Assembly: GCA_029250925.1 (NCBI GenBank)
Contig: JAQXEH010000012.1
Span: 20,438 to 84,437 of the forward strand
Length of the DNA: 64,000 nucleotides
Direction of reading: 5' to 3'
DNA from: Hellea sp.
GTDB taxonomy: Bacteria > Pseudomonadota > Alphaproteobacteria > Caulobacterales > Maricaulaceae
Shown: positions 44,023-54,939 of the stretch, in pieces
How positions within the stretch are numbered: the first letter of the stretch is position 1
Layout: every line of letters begins with the position of its first letter
Notes under the pieces: model-generated
What the model saw: the letters and a program-made list of their open reading frames with translations, nothing else
The model's database searches: none
What the model was told of the DNA's origin: nothing
Position numbers and translations under genes: made by a program

Positions 44023-45032
44023 TAAAGAAACTTTGACATTTCAGAAGCTGTGTCTAGCATTCGGTTAGAAAAACCCCACTCATTATCGTACCAGCTTAAA
44101 ACCCTGATTAACGATCCGTCTATTACTACTGTCTCGCCAGCGATAAGACTTGATGAATGCGGGTCATGATTAAAATCAATAGAAACTGTTTTATCATCAA
44201 CCACTTGTAAAATATTTTTCAATGTTCCTTTTTCAGCAATTCTAAAGCTGTTTAATATATCGCTTATTTCCACAGTTTTTTCGAGATTTACAGTAAAGTC
44301 AACAACAGAGACGTTAGGTGTAGGTACACGTATAGCCTTACCATCAAGTTTTCCTTCTAGTTCTGGAATTACCAGCCCTATAGCGCTGGCAACGCCAGTG
44401 GATGTTGGGATCATCGACATGGCTGATGCTCTACCACGATTAAAATCTTTATTATGTATTGTATCAAGTGTTGGCTGATCGCCAGTGTAAGCATGTATAG
44501 TTGTCATAAAGCCATTTTTTATACCAAAAGAGTCGTTTAGAACTTTTGCTATCGGAGCTAATGCGTTTGTTGTGCAAGAGCCGTTAGAGACAATCTTATC
44601 ATTCGCGCTTAATTTTTTATGGTTAACACCATATACGATTGTTTTGTCGGCACCAGCGCCTGGTGCTGAGATTAAGACACGCTTTGCCCCCGCTTTTATA
44701 TGATCAGCAGCTTTATCTCTATGGGTGAATATTCCTGTGCACTCCATTACAATATCAATGCCATCATTAGACCAATTCAAATCTTCAAGATTACGCACGG
44801 ATGAAACATTTATTTTCTTTCCATTTACTTTTAAGGTGTCACCTTGGCTCTCTATGTGTCCATTGAACCGACCATGTACAGAGTCATACTTTAAGAGGTG
44901 CGCTAAATTATCCGTTTTAGATAGGTCATTTACTCGCACTATTTCAAAGTCTCTATTATGATTTTCTTCTAAGGCGCGTAATATATTACGCCCAATCCGC
45001 CCAAAACCATTAATAGCAATTCTAATAGTCAT
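44022..45032 (-). CDS. gap: Glyceraldehyde-3-phosphate dehydrogenase
   Basis: NAD(P)-dependent phosphorylating GAPDH of 336 residues. 'INGFGRIGRNILRAL' gives the Rossmann start, and the catalytic cysteine is in 'SNGSCTTNALAPIAKVL' (the usual ASCTTN reads GSCTTN here). 'TGDQPTLDTIHNKD' and 'SWYDNEWGFSNRM' are conserved. It serves glycolysis or gluconeogenesis. AAGGATG precedes the ATG. It is the first gene of a gap-ppc unit controlled by a promoter whose -10 abuts a perfect 14-bp palindrome. Cofactor preference was not assigned. Confidence 0.96.
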   Translation of the reverse strand: MTIRIAINGFGRIGRNILRALEENHNRDFEIVRVNDLSKTDNLAHLLKYDSVHGRFNGHIESQGDTLKVNGKKINVSSVRNLEDLNWSNDGIDIVMECTGIFTHRDKAADHIKAGAKRVLISAPGAGADKTIVYGVNHKKLSANDKIVSNGSCTTNALAPIAKVLNDSFGIKNGFMTTIHAYTGDQPTLDTIHNKDFNRGRASAMSMIPTSTGVASAIGLVIPELEGKLDGKAIRVPTPNVSVVDFTVNLEKTVEISDILNSFRIAEKGTLKNILQVVDDKTVSIDFNHDPHSSSLIAGETVVIDGSLIRVLSWYDNEWGFSNRMLDTASEMSKFL

Positions 45033-45051
45033 CAGTACATCCTTACAAAAT

Positions 45052-45065
45052 TGACAGCGCTGTCA
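45052..45065. promoter_or_regulatory. LacI-type palindromic operator upstream of gap
   Basis: TGACAGCGCTGTCA is a perfect 14-bp palindrome with a central CG, the form bound by LacI-family sugar regulators in many proteobacteria. It lies 19 bases before the gap start and touches the predicted -10 hexamer, as expected for a repressor site. The regulator gene is not in the window. Confidence 0.7.
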
Positions 45066-45092
45066 TATTATTAAAACTGGGGTATTATGCAA
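45065..45092 (-). promoter_or_regulatory. Predicted promoter of the gap-ppc operon
   Basis: On the minus strand TTGCAT (45092-45087) and TAATAT (45070-45065) are 16 bases apart. The transcript would begin inside the palindrome at 45052-45065, so repressor binding would block initiation. Confidence 0.5.
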
Positions 45093-45205
45093 GTTAAAAC
45101 AATTTCTTTTAGTGATTTTTTATTTCTTTCAAGTGTTTTATAGTTATGTATCATTTGTTAAATGACTTTCCTTTACTTATACTTTAATCTCGTAAGAGGC
45201 GAATT

Positions 45206-46177
45206 ATGACTCAAAATATAGCTATTGTTGGTGCAGGAATCTCTGGTCTTTCTGCAGCTAGAAAACTTATCGAAAAACATAATGTCATAATATTTGATAA
45301 GTCACGCGGTGTTGGCGGTCGAATGTCTACTAGATACTCAGAATCATATGAATTTGATCATGGGGCTCAATATTTTACAGCAAAAGATGAACGTTTTAAA
45401 GTGTTGCTGTCTTCAGAAACTTTTGAGGATGTAATTAAGCCATGGGACTCACGAGCCTTTTATAAAAAAGAAAATAAGCTAATCCCTGATACTGGAGGCT
45501 TTAGATACGTTAGTCAGCCTAGAATGAATAGTTTTACAAAAAAACTTTCAAAAGGTTTGAACATTTCTCTCAACTCTAACGTCTCTTTTATTCATAGAGA
45601 TAAGAAAAAATGGGTTATAGAAACTGCGGATGGTAAGGTTTATAGAGATTTCGATTTCGTTATTTTAGCTCTACCTAACGAACAAGCAATATCTTTAATG
45701 CCAACCGAAACTGAATACTATAACAAGGTACAAGAAGTTGAAATGGACCCTTGTTTCGCACTTATGGTCGGTCTCAAAAAAAAATATGATTTTGGCTGGG
45801 ATAGTTTACGATTGAATAATAATATTAATTCTTGGTTGGCAGTTAATAGCTCTAAACCTGGGCGCTCTCATGATCAGACTGCTTTAGTAATTCACAGTGC
45901 GGTTGAGTGGTCGAAGAAAAACATAAGTAGTGATATAACTTGGGTGCAAGACCAAATGGAAGCAGCTGCTAGCAAAACCTGTGGTATTGATATATCAGAA
46001 GCGCACCACAAAGTAATTCACCGGTGGATGTTTGCATCAGTTAGCAAACCGTCAAATGAGGGGTGTTTTTATGATCATTCACTTAAAATTGCTACATGCG
46101 GTGATTGGTGTAATGGAGGAAGAGTGGAGGGAGCATACATTTCAGGGTTAATGGTAGCTAAAATAATTGAGGAATAA
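45206..46177 (+). CDS. Renalase-like FAD-dependent oxidoreductase
   Basis: A 323-residue flavoprotein. The FAD dinucleotide loop is 'IAIVGAGISGLSAARKLIEKHNVIIFDKSRGVGGRMSTRY', which with 'FDHGAQYFTAKD' matches the bacterial renalase/amine-oxidase-like group. The C-terminal FAD-contact region is 'IATCGDWCNGGRVEGAYISGLMVAKII'. Some bacterial renalases oxidise isomeric dihydronicotinamides that arise by misreduction, but substrate here is unproven. It is divergent from gap, sharing the region with the palindrome, and is preceded by AGAGGCG. Confidence 0.85.
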   Translation: MTQNIAIVGAGISGLSAARKLIEKHNVIIFDKSRGVGGRMSTRYSESYEFDHGAQYFTAKDERFKVLLSSETFEDVIKPWDSRAFYKKENKLIPDTGGFRYVSQPRMNSFTKKLSKGLNISLNSNVSFIHRDKKKWVIETADGKVYRDFDFVILALPNEQAISLMPTETEYYNKVQEVEMDPCFALMVGLKKKYDFGWDSLRLNNNINSWLAVNSSKPGRSHDQTALVIHSAVEWSKKNISSDITWVQDQMEAAASKTCGIDISEAHHKVIHRWMFASVSKPSNEGCFYDHSLKIATCGDWCNGGRVEGAYISGLMVAKIIEE

Positions 46178-46316
46178 TTATTAGTAATATTAGTTTACAC
46201 CTATAACTACTTTCTTGACTTAATCATGACATACGATAATGCCCTTTCCATAAAATAAATCGTGTGAAACCTGCATTGGACAGTTTATCCAACATGCGGA
46301 AATGATGGAGAAGCTC

Positions 46317-48131
46317 ATGCACGCTTACAGAACTCATACTTGTGGCGAGATATGCTTAGAAGATGTAGATAAAACAGTACGTCTTTCAGGTTGGGTACAT
46401 AGGAAAAGAGAACATGCTAATGCATTGTTTATTGATCTAAGAGACCATTATGGTATTAGTCAGGTAGTAGTATACCCAACTTCTAATTTTTATGAAGATC
46501 TAAAACGGTGTACTAGTGAGTCTGTAGTTACTATCACTGGTAAATTACTCAAACGTGATCAAGATGCGATTAACTCAGAAATTCCAACAGGGGAAGTTGA
46601 GTTAAGAGCAGATGAAGCGATTATTGAGAGCTCTGCTGCGCCGTTGCCATTACCAGTTTTCGGGGAGCAAGACTACCCTGAAGAAATTAGATTAAAGCAT
46701 CGTTATTTAGACCTTAGACGAGAAACTCTGCATAAAAACATAATAATGCGAGGTGAAGTAATTAACTCGTTGCGTAGTCGCATGATTAAGCAAGGTTTTA
46801 CCGAATTCCAAACCCCAATTTTAACAGCAAGTTCTCCTGAGGGAGCCAGAGATTTTTTAGTACCATCAAGGCTGAATCCGGGTAAGTTTTATGCATTACC
46901 GCAAGCGCCACAGCAGTTTAAGCAGCTACTAATGGTTGCGGGTTTTGACAAATACTTTCAGATAGCACCATGTTTTCGTGATGAAGATGCGCGTGCAGAC
47001 AGATCTCCGGGAGAGTTTTATCAGCTTGATATAGAAATGAGTTTTGTGACTCAAGAGGATGTATTTCAGGCTATTGAGCCTGTTATGGCAGGTGTATTTG
47101 AAGAATTTGCTGATGGTAGAAAGGTTGAGACCCCTTTTCCTAGAATACCCTATAAAGAGTCTATAGAAAAATATGGATCCGATAAGCCAGATTTACGAAT
47201 CCCATTTGAAATTAAAGACGTTTCAGATTTTTTTAATGATGAAGAAAAAACAGGTTTCGGGATATTTTCTAGGATAATAAATGGTGGTGGTAAAGTTATT
47301 GCTATACCGGCTCCCAAAGCAGCTGAAACTAAATCACGTAAGTTCTTTGATAACATGGACAAGTGGGCAAAAAAAGAAATGCAAATGCCCGGTCTCGGAT
47401 ACGCCCGCTTAAAGAAAAATGATGGAGGGGTGGTTGAAAGCCAAGATCCTGTTCTAAAAAATTTCGAAAAAGAACATTTAGAAATACTATTAAATAAAAT
47501 CGGCCTTAATGATGGTGATGGTGTATTTTTTGCAGCTGGTAAAAAAAATGAAGCTTATAAATTAGCTGGGGCAGCTAGAAATAAAGTTGCAAATGAATTA
47601 GAGTTAATACCAGACGGTATTTTTAAGTTTGCTTGGATAGTAGATTACCCAATGTATGAGTGGGATGAAGATCATAAAAAAATTGATTTTTCTCATAATC
47701 CTTTTTCAATGCCACAAGGCGGTTTGTCAGTGCTGAATGAGGCCAAGACTAATGAAGATATTTTAAATATTTTGGCATATCAATATGACATTGTTTGTAA
47801 TGGAGTGGAATTATCTTCAGGGGCAATAAGAAACCATAAGGCCGAAGTAATGTATAAGGCTTTTGAAATAGCTGGATATGGTCCAGAGGTTGTTGAGGAG
47901 AAATTTTCAGGTATGATAAATGCTTTCAAATTTGGTGCCCCCCCGCATGGAGGTATTGCCCCTGGGGTAGATAGAATTGTAATGCTTCTTGCCGGTACAA
48001 ATACGATTCGTGATGTAATTCTCTTTCCTATGAACGGGCAAGCTCAGGACCTAATGATGAATGCCCCTGCTGAGGTTGACCTAAAACAGCTAAAGGAACT
48101 TTCATTGAAATTAATTCCAACGAGTGATTAG
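46317..48131 (+). CDS. aspS: Aspartyl-tRNA synthetase
   Basis: About 604 residues. The ATG at 46317 behind GGAG matches the family start '[11 protein letters not shown]'; the listed 46302 adds five residues. The anticodon-binding OB fold has '[22 protein letters not shown]'; class II motif 2 is '[22 protein letters not shown]' and motif 3 '[16 protein letters not shown]'. The bacterial GAD insertion lies between (about residues 290-420). In Alphaproteobacteria the enzyme is often non-discriminating and also charges tRNA-Asn, which would need GatCAB; this cannot be decided here. Its stop overlaps the convergent pentapeptide gene by four bases. Confidence 0.96.
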   Translation: MHAYRTHTCGEICLEDVDKTVRLSGWVHRKREHANALFIDLRDHYGISQVVVYPTSNFYEDLKRCTSESVVTITGKLLKRDQDAINSEIPTGEVELRADEAIIESSAAPLPLPVFGEQDYPEEIRLKHRYLDLRRETLHKNIIMRGEVINSLRSRMIKQGFTEFQTPILTASSPEGARDFLVPSRLNPGKFYALPQAPQQFKQLLMVAGFDKYFQIAPCFRDEDARADRSPGEFYQLDIEMSFVTQEDVFQAIEPVMAGVFEEFADGRKVETPFPRIPYKESIEKYGSDKPDLRIPFEIKDVSDFFNDEEKTGFGIFSRIINGGGKVIAIPAPKAAETKSRKFFDNMDKWAKKEMQMPGLGYARLKKNDGGVVESQDPVLKNFEKEHLEILLNKIGLNDGDGVFFAAGKKNEAYKLAGAARNKVANELELIPDGIFKFAWIVDYPMYEWDEDHKKIDFSHNPFSMPQGGLSVLNEAKTNEDILNILAYQYDIVCNGVELSSGAIRNHKAEVMYKAFEIAGYGPEVVEEKFSGMINAFKFGAPPHGGIAPGVDRIVMLLAGTNTIRDVILFPMNGQAQDLMMNAPAEVDLKQLKELSLKLIPTSD

Positions 48132-49003
48132 CGTTGCATAGTTTTTCTAGAATTTAATAATTCTTGGCGTATACGGCTTAGTCTTTTGTAGATGTCTCTA
48201 TTCTTAGGCCCGGTTGCTCTTAATAATACTTCAACATCTCTAATTGCTTGGTCAATACCTTTCGTAGAATTTTGACTATCACCGGTAGAATCTTTACCAT
48301 TGCAAAAAGGTATTATAAGGCCGAGTGGAAGCCTTGTATTTAAATTGCCGCAAGCTTTATTGAGTTGATCTTGGTTTAATCCGAACGCCATAGATAGATC
48401 AGCATTAGAAAAAATTGTATTAATCATTGAAGCTTTAGATAAATTTGCATTTCCAAAGCTTACACCTGTAAAGTTAGCATTTTTTAAATTAGAATTTTGT
48501 AAAATAATGTTATTTAGTTTTGCTTTGGAAAAATTCGAGTTTTCAAAGTTTGTATTTGTAGCATCAACGCGCTGTAAGAATGCCATTTGAAAGTTACCAT
48601 TTTTAAATTCCCCTCGGCTAAGGTCTGCCGAACTAAAATTTGTTCCGACGAATTGAGAGTTATTAATTTTACCTTCGATAATAGTAGCGTTCGTTAGGTT
48701 AGCCTGATTCATATTTACATTTTTACCTTCAACTCGATAGAGCAACGCTTTACGGAACTGTGACCCGGTTAATACAGAGTCATCAAAATTACCTCCAGAT
48801 AAATTAGAACTGTTGAATATGGACCCTGAAAAATTCGCATTATTTAGCTTTAATCCATTAAGCTTGATGTTTGATAAATCACACCGATCGCAAGAACCAG
48901 AGGATATTTGTATTCTTCTATCAACGCGTATTTGTGATTCCGCAAAAGTGTTTAAGCACACTACTACGACTAGAAAACACATAAATTTAATAATTCTAAG
49001 CAT
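48128..49003 (-). CDS. Secreted pentapeptide-repeat protein
   Basis: A 291-residue exported protein: signal peptide ('[17 protein letters not shown]'), then a cysteine pair ('[15 protein letters not shown]') and about 25 pentapeptide repeats of the A(D/N)LXX type, such as '[21 protein letters not shown]' and '[22 protein letters not shown]', which fold as a right-handed quadrilateral helix. A shorter C-terminal helical region follows (after about residue 210), with '[28 protein letters not shown]'. Function is unknown; such proteins act as scaffolds. It is transcribed in the direction away from nrdJ's promoter, after nrdJ on the same strand. Confidence 0.85.
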   Translation of the reverse strand: MLRIIKFMCFLVVVVCLNTFAESQIRVDRRIQISSGSCDRCDLSNIKLNGLKLNNANFSGSIFNSSNLSGGNFDDSVLTGSQFRKALLYRVEGKNVNMNQANLTNATIIEGKINNSQFVGTNFSSADLSRGEFKNGNFQMAFLQRVDATNTNFENSNFSKAKLNNIILQNSNLKNANFTGVSFGNANLSKASMINTIFSNADLSMAFGLNQDQLNKACGNLNTRLPLGLIIPFCNGKDSTGDSQNSTKGIDQAIRDVEVLLRATGPKNRDIYKRLSRIRQELLNSRKTMQR

Positions 49004-49082
49004 AACAGGAACCTGCTATATATCATAAATTTTCTTCTGGCGATTAAATTTATTGTAATGTTTCAGAATAAAAAATAGATTT

Positions 49083-52000
49083 CTAAGAGCACCCTGTTGT
49101 AGAACCACAGCTGTCACATTTTTGACATGTTCCATTTCTAATAAGAGTAAAATGACCACATTCGTTACATGGATCCCCAGTGTATCCACGAAAGCGCGAT
49201 ATTTTTTCATTTGAGCTATTGCTGATACTGTTAATTGGTGTTTCTAGTTTTTGAGTATCGGATAGCTCAACATCTACATCGAGAATTTCTTCTTCGCTTT
49301 GTAGATCTACAGAATTCGAAATATTTGCTTTAATGAATGTAAATGGGACTATATTGTCATCATTATCATCATTTATACCTTCGCGATTAAAACCTTTAGA
49401 ATAAACGGGAAGACTTAATTGGTTTTCAATAATTTCTTCATTTGAATGTCGTTCAGCAGCACCAAGACCAAGTTGATCACCTGCTCCGCTGTTGGGGTCT
49501 ACATGGGCCAGTTCTTCCCAACCTAAATAAGATATTCCCAGCTCACGGAAGATATAATCAAGAATTGAATTAGCGAATTTAATACGGTCATTACCTTGAA
49601 CAGGTCCATTTGGTTCAAAACGCGTAAAAGTATATGCCTCTACAAATTCTTCTAGCGGAACGCCGTATTGGAGCCCTATCGATATTGCAATAGCAAAATT
49701 ATTCATTAGGCTTCTAAATGCTGCTCCTTCTTTATGCATGTCTATGAAAATTTCACCTAAGCTCCCGTCCTCAAATTCACCAGTATGTAGGTAAACTTTA
49801 TGCCCACCTACTGCGGCTTTTTGGATATATCCAGTCCGTCGATCAGGAAGTCTTTCTCGCGTTATCGGTTTTTCGATAACTTTTTCTACTATTTTTTCTA
49901 CAATTCTCTTTGAAGCTGTAAAAGCCCGCTCATGACTTGTCTTATTTAGTGTTTCATCCAACTCATCAATTTCATCTTGATTAAATATAGCTGAGTTCAG
50001 TGGTTGCGAAAGTTTGGACCCATCCCGGTATATCGCGACAGCCTTTATTCCCAAACCGTGGGATTGCTTATAAACTTTTGAGCACTCATCAATCGTCGAA
50101 TCGGCGGGCATATTAACTGTTTTAGAAATTGCGCCGGAGATAAAAGGCTGTGCAGCCGCCATCATTAAGATATGACTTTCATAAGTAAGCGACCTAGTTC
50201 CAAGGAGCCCGCATGGTGTTGCACAATCAAAAACTGGAAGGTGATCTATAAGGAGGTGTGGTGCGCCTTCTAAAGTCATTGCTCCTGAGCAAAAAGTATT
50301 TGCAGCTGTAATATCATCTATGCTGAAACCTAAGACGGCTAACAGGTCTGAGCCACTTTCTTTTAATTCTTTATCTGTAAGACCTAGCGCATCACGGCAG
50401 AATTCATCTCCTAATGTCCAGCGACTGAATGCATAACGTATATCAAAGGCTTCCGGTAGTAAGTCTTCAATTAGATTTAATTCGTAATCGCTAAATCCCT
50501 TCTTTTTAAGAATATCATGATTGATTCCATTAGATCCCTTGAGTGTCCCATGACCTAGCGCATAAGATACTATTTCCTTTATTTTCTTTTTTGAGTACCC
50601 CAATGAAGTCAATGCTCTTGGAACTGAATTATTAATTATTTTGAAATGACCACCTCCAGCCAACTTTTTGAATTTCACTAGTGCAAAATCAGGCTCAATA
50701 CCAGTGGTGTCGCAATCCATTAAAAGTCCTATCGTCCCTGTAGGTGCGATAACTGATACTTGTGCATTGCGAAATCCATATAGGGTACCCAGTTTTTGAG
50801 CCTTAATCCAAACTTTTACTGCTCTTTGACATAAACCTTTAAATGGGCATTCAGATCTGTTAAGCGGCAGTGGTTGATATGATAGTCCCTCATAAGCAAC
50901 TCGTCCTTCTGCCGCTCTACGATGGTTTTTTATAACCTTAAGCATTATTTGGGAATTATGTTTAAATCTAGGAAATGGCCCCATGCTTTCTGCCATTTCA
51001 GCTGAGATTAGATAGGCTGAACCAGTAAGTAAGGCTGTAATTGCTGCTGCAGCTGACCTGCCTGCATTGCTATCATACGCGATACCGCACGACATTAGGA
51101 GGCCGCCTAAATTTGCATATCCTAACCCCAATGTCCTATATTGATAAGACCGTTTAGCAATTTCTTTTGAGGGGTATTGCGCCATCATGACTGATATTTC
51201 TAAAACAATAGTCCATAGACGTGATGCGTATTCGAATGACTTAATATCAAATTCATTGTCTTTATTGCAAAATTTGATTAAGTTTAATGATGCTAGGTTA
51301 CAAGCTGTATCATTCAGAAACATGTATTCAGAGCACGGATTTGAAGCAACAATTTCTCCATCATTAGAACATGTATTCCATGCATTTATTGTATCTTTGT
51401 ATTGAATACCTGGATCTGCTGATGACCAAGCAGCCTTAGATATTTCTTGCCATAAAAGACGAGCAGAGACACTTTTTGCTATCGCTCCGTCAGTTCTTCT
51501 TATTAAGTCCCAGGTTTCATTTTTTTCTACTGCTTCTAAAAAAATATCTGGTATCCGGATTGTATTATTGGCATTTTGACCGGCAACAGTTCTATATGCT
51601 TCGCTGTCCCAGTCTGCATCAAGCTCTGGTACCTCAATTACATCAATGCCTTGCCTAGCAAGGTGTAAGACTCTTTGTATCGCACCGTCAGGAACTCCAT
51701 TAATTCGTGCATTTTTAATTTCTCTTTTTAATGAAGCATTTTCAGATACATCAAAACACTCTTCTTTGGAGCCAGAGCAATTAATACATGAATTTAAAAT
51801 AGCATTTAAACTTGTTTTTAAAACTTTTGAACCTGCTACTAGGGCAGCTACTTTCATTTCTTCTTCAGTTTTCCAGTGAATGAAATCTTCTATGTCTGGG
51901 TGATCAATGTCAACAATAACCATTTTTGCCGCTCGGCGTGTAGTGCCACCTGATTTAATCGCTCCAGCTGATACATCCCCTACTTTTAAAAAGCTCATAA

Positions 52001-52754
52001 GACCAGACGATTGACCTCCTCCTGAAAGAGGTTCGCCTTTAGCTCTAATATTAGAAAAATTAGTTCCAGTCCCTGACCCATATTTAAACAACCGAGCTTC
52101 TTTTTTCCATAAGCTCATTATACCATCTTTGCCAAGTAAATCATCATTTACAGATTGAATAAAACAAGCGTGCGGTTGAGGGTGCTCATAAGTACCTTTT
52201 GACTTTTCTATTTGTCCTGTTTTATGGTTTGTAAAACTATGTCCTTGAGCGGAACCAGTAATTCCATATGCCCAGTGAAGTCCTGTATTAAACCATTGAG
52301 GTGAATTCGGTGCTGCTATTTGTGTGGCTAGCATGTATCTAATTTCATCGTAAAATACTAAAGCGTCTTGTTCTTTGGAAAAATATCCACCCTTCCAACC
52401 CCAATATGCCCAACAACCAGCCATTCTATCAAAAATTTTTCTAGCATCAGTCTCGCCAGATATTATATTTTTTTTTCCTTTTAAATCATTATCATTTGGT
52501 TCGTGTCTACAGAGCCAGGTAGGTACTCCAGTTTCCTTGATTGCTTTTAAATTTGATGATATTCCAGTTTTACGTGAGTATTTTTGTGCGAGAATATCAC
52601 ACGCTACTTGAGACCAATTTTCTGGAACTGAAAATTCAATTTTATTAGAATGCTTAATACCGTCTAAACTGCGAAGCTCACTTTTAACTTTTTTAAAGCC
52701 TATGGAGCTGTAAGGACACTCGTTGGGTTGTGTATAATGACGTTTAATTTTCAT
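49083..52754 (-). CDS. nrdJ: Adenosylcobalamin-dependent class II ribonucleotide reductase
   Basis: A 1223-residue class II reductase making dNTP precursors with coenzyme B12. The active-site '[22 protein letters not shown]' contains the N-C-E catalytic arrangement. Further landmarks are '[27 protein letters not shown]', '[37 protein letters not shown]', and a cysteine-rich C-terminus ('[28 protein letters not shown]') that relays reductant. Length and tail are those of alphaproteobacterial NrdJ. The enzyme makes growth depend on cobalamin unless a class I enzyme lies elsewhere. No B12 riboswitch was seen in the short upstream gap. Confidence 0.95.
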   Translation of the reverse strand: MKIKRHYTQPNECPYSSIGFKKVKSELRSLDGIKHSNKIEFSVPENWSQVACDILAQKYSRKTGISSNLKAIKETGVPTWLCRHEPNDNDLKGKKNIISGETDARKIFDRMAGCWAYWGWKGGYFSKEQDALVFYDEIRYMLATQIAAPNSPQWFNTGLHWAYGITGSAQGHSFTNHKTGQIEKSKGTYEHPQPHACFIQSVNDDLLGKDGIMSLWKKEARLFKYGSGTGTNFSNIRAKGEPLSGGGQSSGLMSFLKVGDVSAGAIKSGGTTRRAAKMVIVDIDHPDIEDFIHWKTEEEMKVAALVAGSKVLKTSLNAILNSCINCSGSKEECFDVSENASLKREIKNARINGVPDGAIQRVLHLARQGIDVIEVPELDADWDSEAYRTVAGQNANNTIRIPDIFLEAVEKNETWDLIRRTDGAIAKSVSARLLWQEISKAAWSSADPGIQYKDTINAWNTCSNDGEIVASNPCSEYMFLNDTACNLASLNLIKFCNKDNEFDIKSFEYASRLWTIVLEISVMMAQYPSKEIAKRSYQYRTLGLGYANLGGLLMSCGIAYDSNAGRSAAAAITALLTGSAYLISAEMAESMGPFPRFKHNSQIMLKVIKNHRRAAEGRVAYEGLSYQPLPLNRSECPFKGLCQRAVKVWIKAQKLGTLYGFRNAQVSVIAPTGTIGLLMDCDTTGIEPDFALVKFKKLAGGGHFKIINNSVPRALTSLGYSKKKIKEIVSYALGHGTLKGSNGINHDILKKKGFSDYELNLIEDLLPEAFDIRYAFSRWTLGDEFCRDALGLTDKELKESGSDLLAVLGFSIDDITAANTFCSGAMTLEGAPHLLIDHLPVFDCATPCGLLGTRSLTYESHILMMAAAQPFISGAISKTVNMPADSTIDECSKVYKQSHGLGIKAVAIYRDGSKLSQPLNSAIFNQDEIDELDETLNKTSHERAFTASKRIVEKIVEKVIEKPITRERLPDRRTGYIQKAAVGGHKVYLHTGEFEDGSLGEIFIDMHKEGAAFRSLMNNFAIAISIGLQYGVPLEEFVEAYTFTRFEPNGPVQGNDRIKFANSILDYIFRELGISYLGWEELAHVDPNSGAGDQLGLGAAERHSNEEIIENQLSLPVYSKGFNREGINDDNDDNIVPFTFIKANISNSVDLQSEEEILDVDVELSDTQKLETPINSISNSSNEKISRFRGYTGDPCNECGHFTLIRNGTCQKCDSCGSTTGCS

Positions 52755-52820
52755 ATGTTTTTATGAATCACTTTTAGTTGATATAAACCTCATTAAATGC
52801 ATAAAATTATAAAAGCGATT

Positions 52821-52850
52821 AAAAAACAAAAAAGCCGCCCATTGGCGGCT
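52821..52850 (-). terminator. Rho-independent terminator of glnA
   Basis: On the minus strand AGCCGCC/GGCGGCT with a four-base loop is followed by TTTTTTGTTTTTT, 25 bases past the glnA stop. It insulates nrdJ from the glnBA transcript. Confidence 0.93.
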
Positions 52851-52874
52851 CTCTTATACATATTTATTTACATC

Positions 52875-54278
52875 TTAGCACTTGTAATACAGATCGAACT
52901 CTACTGGATTTGGATGCATAGCTACGCGATGAACTTCTTCCATTTTTAGATTTATGTAAGCATCTATTTGATCGTCATCAAAAACATTGCCAGCTTTGAG
53001 GAAATCACGGTCTGAGTCTAATGAATCCAACGCTTCGCGTAATGAACCACACACTTGAGGAATATCCTTAGCTTCCTCAGGAGATAATTCATACAAATCA
53101 ATATCCATAGCTTCGCCCGGATCAATCTTGTTTTTTATTCCGTCTAAACCTGCCATCAGGAGGGCTGTATAAGTGAGATAAGGGTTTCCAGCAGGGTCAG
53201 GATACCTTACTTCAAGTCGCTTACCGTTTCGTGAAGCAGTCCATGGTATTCTGATAGAAGCTGACCGGTTTCGACTTGAGTAAGCAAGCATAACAGGTGC
53301 CTCAAACCCCGGAACAAGCCTTTTGTAAGAATTAGTCGATGCGTTTGAAAATGCATTGATAGCTTTTGAATGTTTAATAATTCCACCGATATAGTGTAGG
53401 CATGACTTTGATAGTCCAGCATATTCGTCACCAGCGAAAGTTGGTTTACCATCTTTCCAGATTGACATGTGTACGTGCATACCAGTTCCGTTGTCATTCC
53501 ACATAGGTTTTGGCATAAAGGTTGCAGTCTTACCATATGCATGGGCTACATTATGAACAATGTATTTATACAACTGCATATTATCACCCATTTTGAGCAG
53601 CGTATCAAATTTCATCCCTAATTCATGCTGTGCAGGTGCAACCTCATGATGATGTTTTTCTGGGCGAAGGTTTAGTTCTTCCATAACTGAAAGCATTTCA
53701 GACCGCATATCTTGAAGGCTGTCCACCGGTGGTACAGGGAAGTATCCACCCTTTGGTCCAGGTCTATGGCCCATATTTCCTCCTTGATAGGATCTGCCCG
53801 TGTTTGATGGTAGCTCAGTTGAGTCGATCTCATAACCAGTTTTGTTTTCACTAGTATCCCATCGCACGTCATCAAAAACAAAAAATTCTGCTTCTGGTCC
53901 AAAAAAAACATCATCTCCCACTTTTGCTGAACGCATGTATGCTTCGGCTGCTTTTGCAGTTCCTCGAGGGTCTCTGTTGTAAGATTCACCAGTATCTGGT
54001 TCTAGAATGTCACAGAAAACAGCTAGTGTATCTTGCTGGTAAAACGGATCCATTTGAGCTGTTTCAGCATCAGGCAAAAGCACCATGTCAGACTCATTGA
54101 TGTCTTTCCAGCCACCAATTGATGATCCGTCGAACATAGTTCCATCTTTGAATAGGTCTTCATCAACCAAGTCGCTGTGAAAGGTTACGTGCTGCATTTT
54201 ACCTTTTGGATCCGTAAATCGTAAGTCAACAAATTTGATTTCTTCGTCTTTGATCTTTTTGAGTAGTTTATCTGACAT
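52875..54278 (-). CDS. glnA: Glutamine synthetase type I
   Basis: Makes glutamine from glutamate, ammonia and ATP; 467 residues, a normal type I length. Recognised by '[18 protein letters not shown]', '[20 protein letters not shown]', '[18 protein letters not shown]' (metal ligands), '[12 protein letters not shown]', and the adenylylation tyrosine in 'DLYELSPEE'. The sequence thus retains the regulatory site used by GlnE. GAAAGGA precedes the ATG. It follows glnB by 59 bases, the common glnB-glnA operon of Alphaproteobacteria. Confidence 0.97.
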   Translation of the reverse strand: MSDKLLKKIKDEEIKFVDLRFTDPKGKMQHVTFHSDLVDEDLFKDGTMFDGSSIGGWKDINESDMVLLPDAETAQMDPFYQQDTLAVFCDILEPDTGESYNRDPRGTAKAAEAYMRSAKVGDDVFFGPEAEFFVFDDVRWDTSENKTGYEIDSTELPSNTGRSYQGGNMGHRPGPKGGYFPVPPVDSLQDMRSEMLSVMEELNLRPEKHHHEVAPAQHELGMKFDTLLKMGDNMQLYKYIVHNVAHAYGKTATFMPKPMWNDNGTGMHVHMSIWKDGKPTFAGDEYAGLSKSCLHYIGGIIKHSKAINAFSNASTNSYKRLVPGFEAPVMLAYSSRNRSASIRIPWTASRNGKRLEVRYPDPAGNPYLTYTALLMAGLDGIKNKIDPGEAMDIDLYELSPEEAKDIPQVCGSLREALDSLDSDRDFLKAGNVFDDDQIDAYINLKMEEVHRVAMHPNPVEFDLYYKC

Positions 54279-54337
54279 TTTATGTCCTTTCCCTTGTTAT
54301 GATCTAATACTCTAGAGCTTATTGTGTAGTTTTGGTG

Positions 54338-54691
<354 letters not shown>

Positions 54692-54939
54692 TTATTTAGT
54701 GGATCGCAAATCATTAACTAATACATGTTGAATCCATCACACAGAGTCGAGTCTGATGCTTTCTATTTCCATATTTCCTTAATGAAAGGATATATTTGCA
54801 CTTTTTTTATGCTTCATGTTTAACGCGCGATTAAAACTTGAGCACCTTTATTGGTAATAAACTTGGTTTCTCGAGTCATTAAGTCTATGAAGCTAGGATT
54901 TTTATAGTTAAAGAAGTTTAATAAAAATAGGAGTGCCTT

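Noticed and set aside
52755-52820. B12 riboswitch before nrdJ
   Set aside because: The gap is far too short, and no B12-box-like sequence is present.
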